From positions 1 through 49,239 of the forward strand of contig JAAVDB010000031.1 of assembly GCA_014802015.1 (NCBI GenBank): 49,239 nucleotides of DNA, read 5' to 3'. Shown here in pieces: positions 45,457-49,239 of this stretch. Each line of letters starts with the position of its first letter. Position 1 is the stretch's first letter. Made by a program: the position numbers and the translations under genes. Below the pieces are notes generated by a model. That model searched no databases. It saw only the letters and a program-made list of their open reading frames with translations, and was not told where the DNA came from. This DNA comes from Bacteroides sp. (lineage in GTDB: Bacteria; Bacteroidota; Bacteroidia; Bacteroidales; Muribaculaceae).

Positions 45457-45972
45457 CTACTTGATTGGGTCGGTGCAGTATTGGCGACGGCCACAGCGGT
45501 GGCAGTGTTCTCCACGCCATACGCTGTCGAATTGCTCACAGGCCGCATCAATCAGAGGTGCTTCATCGGTTAGTATTCCGGCCTCGAAGTTGCGGCGGTT
45601 GCTGCTCTTCATGCCTATGCCTGCACCAGTCATATTGGCAGAGCCAATGTAGGCTGCCTCGAAATCAAATATAAGCATCTTGAAATGGACACGCGGGCAC
45701 AGCATCCGTTCCAGTCCGGTTTTTAGAATCGGGTATCGGTCAAAATCCTCACGGAAAGCCGGACCCGGTTCTTTTGCATGGATGAGCCTGACCTCTACAC
45801 CTCGTTTGAGCAATTTGGCAAGTACAGCGAGAAACGGCTCAGAAGAATTGCCGGCTTTAACGTGAAGGTCTTTAATGTCGGCTGTACCAATCCAGAGCGA
45901 CTTCCTCACAGAAGCCACTCTCTCGACGACCTTATCATAATGGTCTTTGTCTGAGATAAATTCAACTGCCAT
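45457..45972 (-). CDS. Single-HKD phospholipase-D-type protein (nuclease-like)
   Basis: This 171-residue protein has one H-x-K-x4-D motif (His96, Lys98, Asp103 in HFKMLIFD), followed by AAYIGSANMTGAGI, the continuing PLD signature. With only one HKD it should form a homodimer to make an active site, as in Nuc and related nucleases. The C terminus has C157, C160 and C166 (CHRCGRRQYC), a possible zinc site. There is no signal peptide, so it acts in the cytoplasm. It is the last gene of the leftward ravA-viaA-ygjP set, 9 bases after the broken metallohydrolase gene. Confidence 0.88.
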   Translation of the reverse strand: MAVEFISDKDHYDKVVERVASVRKSLWIGTADIKDLHVKAGNSSEPFLAVLAKLLKRGVEVRLIHAKEPGPAFREDFDRYPILKTGLERMLCPRVHFKMLIFDFEAAYIGSANMTGAGIGMKSSNRRNFEAGILTDEAPLIDAACEQFDSVWRGEHCHRCGRRQYCTDPIK

Positions 45973-45981
45973 ACTGCAAAG

Positions 45982-46607
45982 TTACTTATTTTTCGTGAGA
46001 TAGAGGTAGTAATTATAGTATGGAGACATCGCTATATCATCTTTTGCTTTTACCATCTTAGAATCCTCGCCTATGAGTGTGGAAAGAAAGTTCCAGAATG
46101 ATTTGCGATGATGCTTGTACTTGTAATGCGCTATTTCATGTAGTATTACACCGTCAGTCCATTCCTGTTTAATATGACGAGGAACGGTTACAATGCAATA
46201 TGATTGTTGAACGTGCAATAGCCGAGAACATTCTTCCGAAGACGCTTAACTGTAACGCCGGAGCCATGCGGCCCCTTTATATTCTCCCAATACTTTACTC
46301 TGCCAGGGAGCACAACTTTAGCAATCCGGAGTATGGTTTCGCTCATAAGTTCGCGTAGCCATTTCTGTATCTTTCGATTCTCAAAGTCAGTGGAGCCATG
46401 GTAAATCATATCCAAGATGTCATCGTGATATTGAACCTGTAGCTCAACACTGTTCTTATCCTGATATACGAAACGGTCGGGTATCGTCAAAGCAGCTTCG
46501 CACTCTAACGTGAATTTATCGACACGATGCCAAACCACCGACAGGTGTTTTGTCGTGAGTCGGAATCGAGGGTTTATCTTAAATGTCGGTTCTTTTATAC
46601 CTCCCAT
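45982..46607 (-). pseudogene. YgjP-like HExxH metallohydrolase interrupted by a frameshift
   Basis: Two frames together form one YgjP/DUF45-type protein. The first (46607-46188) holds the N-terminal strands and the RKNVLGYCTFNNHIAL segment that corresponds to the WGSC-x-x-x-x-NI-x-LN motif, then stops at TAA. The second (46218-45982) continues with IVTVPRHIKQEW and the metal site HEIAHYKYKHHRKSFW (HExxH plus downstream His). The switch falls near 46188-46215 and would be healed by one added base. It could be a real inactivating mutation, an assembly error or a recoding event; no classical slippery heptamer is visible. The first part overlaps the viaA-like gene by 13 bases. Confidence 0.75.
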
Positions 46608-47929
46608 ATTTCATCCATTATAAGTTTATAGCCTCTTACTCCGTAATGACCTATCTTCAACCCATAGAAGCGAGTGCCAAGGGCCTTTTCCTTATCTATT
46701 TTCTCCATTGTAGAGGAGTTGGGAACAGGAAACTCGAAGTCTGAAACAATAAGAACATCAGCCATCTCGTATGTGCCTTTTTGCAGAACGCGAATGGCCT
46801 CGGCAAGCATCTGTTCGCCATCAGTACCTCCACTATAACTATGCTCCAAAAATTTGTCAATCATACGCCAATTGCGCGGTTTGGCAAGGTCAATAGATTT
46901 TACCCTGACAGAGAAACTGATTAGATAGCAAGGTCTTTTCTGTTTCTTTGCCATCCGAAACAACTGTTTGAGCAACGAGAAAGCAATCCTTTGAGGTTGC
47001 CCCGACATTGAGCCACTGGTATCAATGCTTACGATAATGGGGCCTTTTGTCAGTCGTGGATCTTTACGATGTTCTTCAATTTTTTTCGGTTTGTCCTTAC
47101 CGGGACTTGAAAACTGCTGAAGTTCTTTGGTAGCATATCTCTTGAAGAATAGATCTTCCGGCATGGATAATTCCACTGGAAGGACACGCTCCAGATTATC
47201 GCCTGACTCTACTCTGTCAATCTCTTCAACTGAACTGTTTTTAGCCACAGTGGTGGGCAGGAAACGATACACTACAGTATCCTTCTCTTCTTTCGATGAA
47301 TCCTTATCGCGCCCAATCACATCGACAATCTCTTTCAATTGCAGATAACGATGAACATAGTTCTCTACCTTCTTTTTATCTTCATAATCCCTTGTGCCGG
47401 CCTCTCGACTGAGTTGTTCAAACTGCATTTTCGCACGGTTCAACATCTGACGCTCTTTCCGGTCGAGCTTTGCCTTACAAGCATTCTCCCAATCGCCGGT
47501 CAAAGCCGAAAAAACAGCGTCCTTGTCGTCGGTCTTGAACTGTGCAGTGTATCCGGCAAGATTAACATCGTATTTTGAGTATGCCGCTTCAATGATGCTG
47601 CAAACCTCCGTCCACATCATACGCTTTTTTTCAATAGATGCTTCGTTGAACTTAGCGATCAGGTCAAGTTCTTTCATTGCCTCAATTTGCATTGCACGGA
47701 ACTGTTCCAGCAAAGCAGTGAAGAATAAAATCAGGCCTTCTTTCAGCACTTCGACCCATGTCTCGTCGGAGCCGTCTATCTGAGGGTTATTGTCAATGAC
47801 TTCCTGCATATAGCCGGCTAGGCAATCATCAGGTGGCATGGATGGAGGCATCTCTCCACATTCCATATAGAAGTCAAATGCCTCGCTATATTCCTCCAAC
47901 TTGGCGTCAACGTCGGTATAGTCAATCAT
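46595..47929 (-). CDS. ViaA-like protein with von Willebrand factor A domain
   Basis: This 444-residue protein has a long helical N-terminal part (about 1-295, rich in Lys/Glu) and a C-terminal VWA domain. The metal-ion-dependent adhesion motif is complete: DTSGS at 303-307 (IVSIDTSGSMSGQPQ), the Thr in SGGTDGEQML, and the Asp in VLIVSDFEFPVP. The arrangement matches ViaA, the partner of the RavA ATPase in E. coli, where the pair acts as a chaperone-like complex and changes aminoglycoside sensitivity. It overlaps the upstream ATPase gene by 4 bases and the downstream metallohydrolase by 13. Confidence 0.88.
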   Translation of the reverse strand: MIDYTDVDAKLEEYSEAFDFYMECGEMPPSMPPDDCLAGYMQEVIDNNPQIDGSDETWVEVLKEGLILFFTALLEQFRAMQIEAMKELDLIAKFNEASIEKKRMMWTEVCSIIEAAYSKYDVNLAGYTAQFKTDDKDAVFSALTGDWENACKAKLDRKERQMLNRAKMQFEQLSREAGTRDYEDKKKVENYVHRYLQLKEIVDVIGRDKDSSKEEKDTVVYRFLPTTVAKNSSVEEIDRVESGDNLERVLPVELSMPEDLFFKRYATKELQQFSSPGKDKPKKIEEHRKDPRLTKGPIIVSIDTSGSMSGQPQRIAFSLLKQLFRMAKKQKRPCYLISFSVRVKSIDLAKPRNWRMIDKFLEHSYSGGTDGEQMLAEAIRVLQKGTYEMADVLIVSDFEFPVPNSSTMEKIDKEKALGTRFYGLKIGHYGVRGYKLIMDEIWEV

Positions 47930-49239
47930 TTTATCAGCATAACTACGTTATTGAGTTTTACCTCAATGGTCTTTATCTGTTCGCTCACATCCTTCAGCAT
48001 CTTATTGACCAGTGCAAGATCGTTGGGAGAAAGGAAGATATTATCACAATCGGTCCAGTTTGACGATACCGACTTCTCCCACTCTTCAACACAAATTCTG
48101 AATAAGTCCTGAATCAAATAGACACGCTGATATACCGGCAAAGTCTGTAAAGATTCAGAACTTGTTACTGATTGAGCAGCCTTCCTGCGGAAAGCGTATG
48201 GCGTACCGTCTATAATCGCTCCATTCTGGCATCTCTGAATCTTGACTTTTGTCAGATTCGAGGCATTTTGCGATTTGGCATCAAAAGGTCTTCCCGGGAC
48301 AATGGTGTGAATGATGATTTTCTTGCGCTTACTGTCATAATATCTTACTCCATCACGCGTCTGATTGGACAATGTGGCGTAATCCCATTTTGAGAAATAG
48401 GTGTCTCCAGCCGGATAATTCTCCACGAGGTAGTAGAAATAATCATACTCGGCAAAATCATTTCCGTCTGTATTTAATCGTGACGTCGTCGATTGCCGTG
48501 CGGTCTGTTGTTGTGGAGTCATAATCTGTCGAATTGACTTGTCAATTTTCGTCAGTCCTTTCAGTACAGTATCAGAGATACTTGAAGTAAAAGCATTAAG
48601 CACATTCGGAATACACTCCACATCATTCCAGAAACTATGTATCAGCAATAGATAGTCAGAAAGATTTATTTCGCTGCGTCCATTCAGATATGCCGAGGTC
48701 TGCATGAGCCTGTACGCCTTTCGCCACCGACGGTCAGAGATATAATATCTGAGCTGATTGCCATCCTCTTTCTCCAAAGCGGCAAGACTCTTACGAATGT
48801 TTTTTATGGCATTAACGACCGAATCCTGAATGCCAACGGCCTTTGATTCATTCTGCCATAAGGAATACAATTCATCAGTAATAAATAAAGACTCCGACAA
48901 TTCCGACAGCTCAATCCCGACACCCTTTATCATTTTGAAGAAGGAGGTATCGCTCTCAATGCAGTTTGAAACCATCCGCACAAGAAAGCGGTCCCACAAC
49001 GCTTCGAGACCCTCATCCTTAGCAGGGAGTTCGTTAGAGGCAGCAATAAGCACTTTCATAGGCGTGCGAATTATCTGTCCTCCATTATGGAAGATATGCT
49101 CGTTTATTACCGTCAGAAGGGTGTTCTGGATAGACGGCCCGGCTTTCCATATTTCATCGAGGAACACAACATCAGCCTCCGGCAAATATCCGGTGGTCAG
49201 TCGTTCATAACGGTCATCGTTCTTTAATCGGGAAATTGA
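47926..49239 (-). CDS. RavA-type MoxR AAA+ ATPase (5' end beyond the window)
   Basis: The frame is open to the right edge; 437 residues are visible and the Walker A region is missing. Walker B is in GYLPEADVVFLDEIWKAGPS, sensor 1 in MKVLIAASNELPAKDEG and the arginine finger in ALWDRFLVRMV. Downstream, YYISDRRWRKAYRLMQTSAYLNGRS matches the RavA-specific segment with the SDRRW-K-A-RL pattern. The C-terminal LARA-like and coiled-coil part (NDLALVNKMLKDVSEQIKTIE) also matches RavA in style. RavA forms hexamers and works with ViaA, whose gene directly follows with a 4-base overlap. Confidence 0.92.
   Translation of the reverse strand, partial: SISRLKNDDRYERLTTGYLPEADVVFLDEIWKAGPSIQNTLLTVINEHIFHNGGQIIRTPMKVLIAASNELPAKDEGLEALWDRFLVRMVSNCIESDTSFFKMIKGVGIELSELSESLFITDELYSLWQNESKAVGIQDSVVNAIKNIRKSLAALEKEDGNQLRYYISDRRWRKAYRLMQTSAYLNGRSEINLSDYLLLIHSFWNDVECIPNVLNAFTSSISDTVLKGLTKIDKSIRQIMTPQQQTARQSTTSRLNTDGNDFAEYDYFYYLVENYPAGDTYFSKWDYATLSNQTRDGVRYYDSKRKKIIIHTIVPGRPFDAKSQNASNLTKVKIQRCQNGAIIDGTPYAFRRKAAQSVTSSESLQTLPVYQRVYLIQDLFRICVEEWEKSVSSNWTDCDNIFLSPNDLALVNKMLKDVSEQIKTIEVKLNNVVMLIK

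Overview
The window is chromosomal DNA of an anaerobic member of the Bacteroidales, most likely Muribaculaceae-like (Muribaculum/Duncaniella relatives). The phylum call rests on repeated promoters of the Bacteroidetes form TTG-N19/20-TAnnTTTG in front of genes, a NusG-like antiterminator of the UpxY type heading a glycan locus, the anaerobic NrdD/NrdG reductase, a class I Hcp with the cysteine spacing of strict anaerobes, and an oxygen-sensitive class I fumarase. The family-level call is inference from protein style only.

Layout. Positions 1-8100: end of an unknown gene, an NSS-type sodium symporter, a Crp/Fnr regulator, tRNA-Arg(CCT), a split threonine/serine exporter, and a leftward run merR - mltG - outer-membrane barrel - neuD-like - neuB-like. 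Positions 8230-18400: a small Ala/Val/Asp lipoprotein, a Ca2+-type P-ATPase, alaS, a Dabb protein, nrdD-nrdG and a malate dehydrogenase. Positions 18460-26440 run leftward: sensor kinase - prmC - recX - comF with 4-base overlaps, then fumarase with its own promoter, and a DUF488 gene - mutS2. Positions 26670-29013 form a nitrosative-stress cluster (cupin, hcp, and a convergent ygbA-like gene) behind a TTGAC-N5-GTCAA palindrome.

Positions 29084-39998 are one rightward glycan operon: promoter, about 150-base leader with 5' hairpins, an antiterminator with an unusual C-terminal extension, flippase, a deacetylase-like protein, a radical SAM protein, a pyruvyltransferase, five glycosyltransferases and a strong terminator. 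No polymerase, chain-length regulator or priming transferase is present, so the locus is either incomplete or makes a short decoration completed by genes elsewhere.

Positions 40213-49239 are accessory and look like a defence or stress island. They hold a protein built from about 25-residue Trp repeats, a promoter with a Tyr/Ser/Arg-rich leader ORF, and two overlapping DUF262 (GmrSD-like) proteins of which only the first carries a recognisable HNH-type motif. Convergent to these is a set consisting of a RavA-type MoxR ATPase (cut by the window end), a ViaA-like VWA protein, a YgjP-like HExxH metallohydrolase broken by a frameshift, and a single-HKD phospholipase-D-type protein. This last set is the best candidate for an undescribed system: a RavA-ViaA chaperone pair coupled to a protease-like and a nuclease-like partner.
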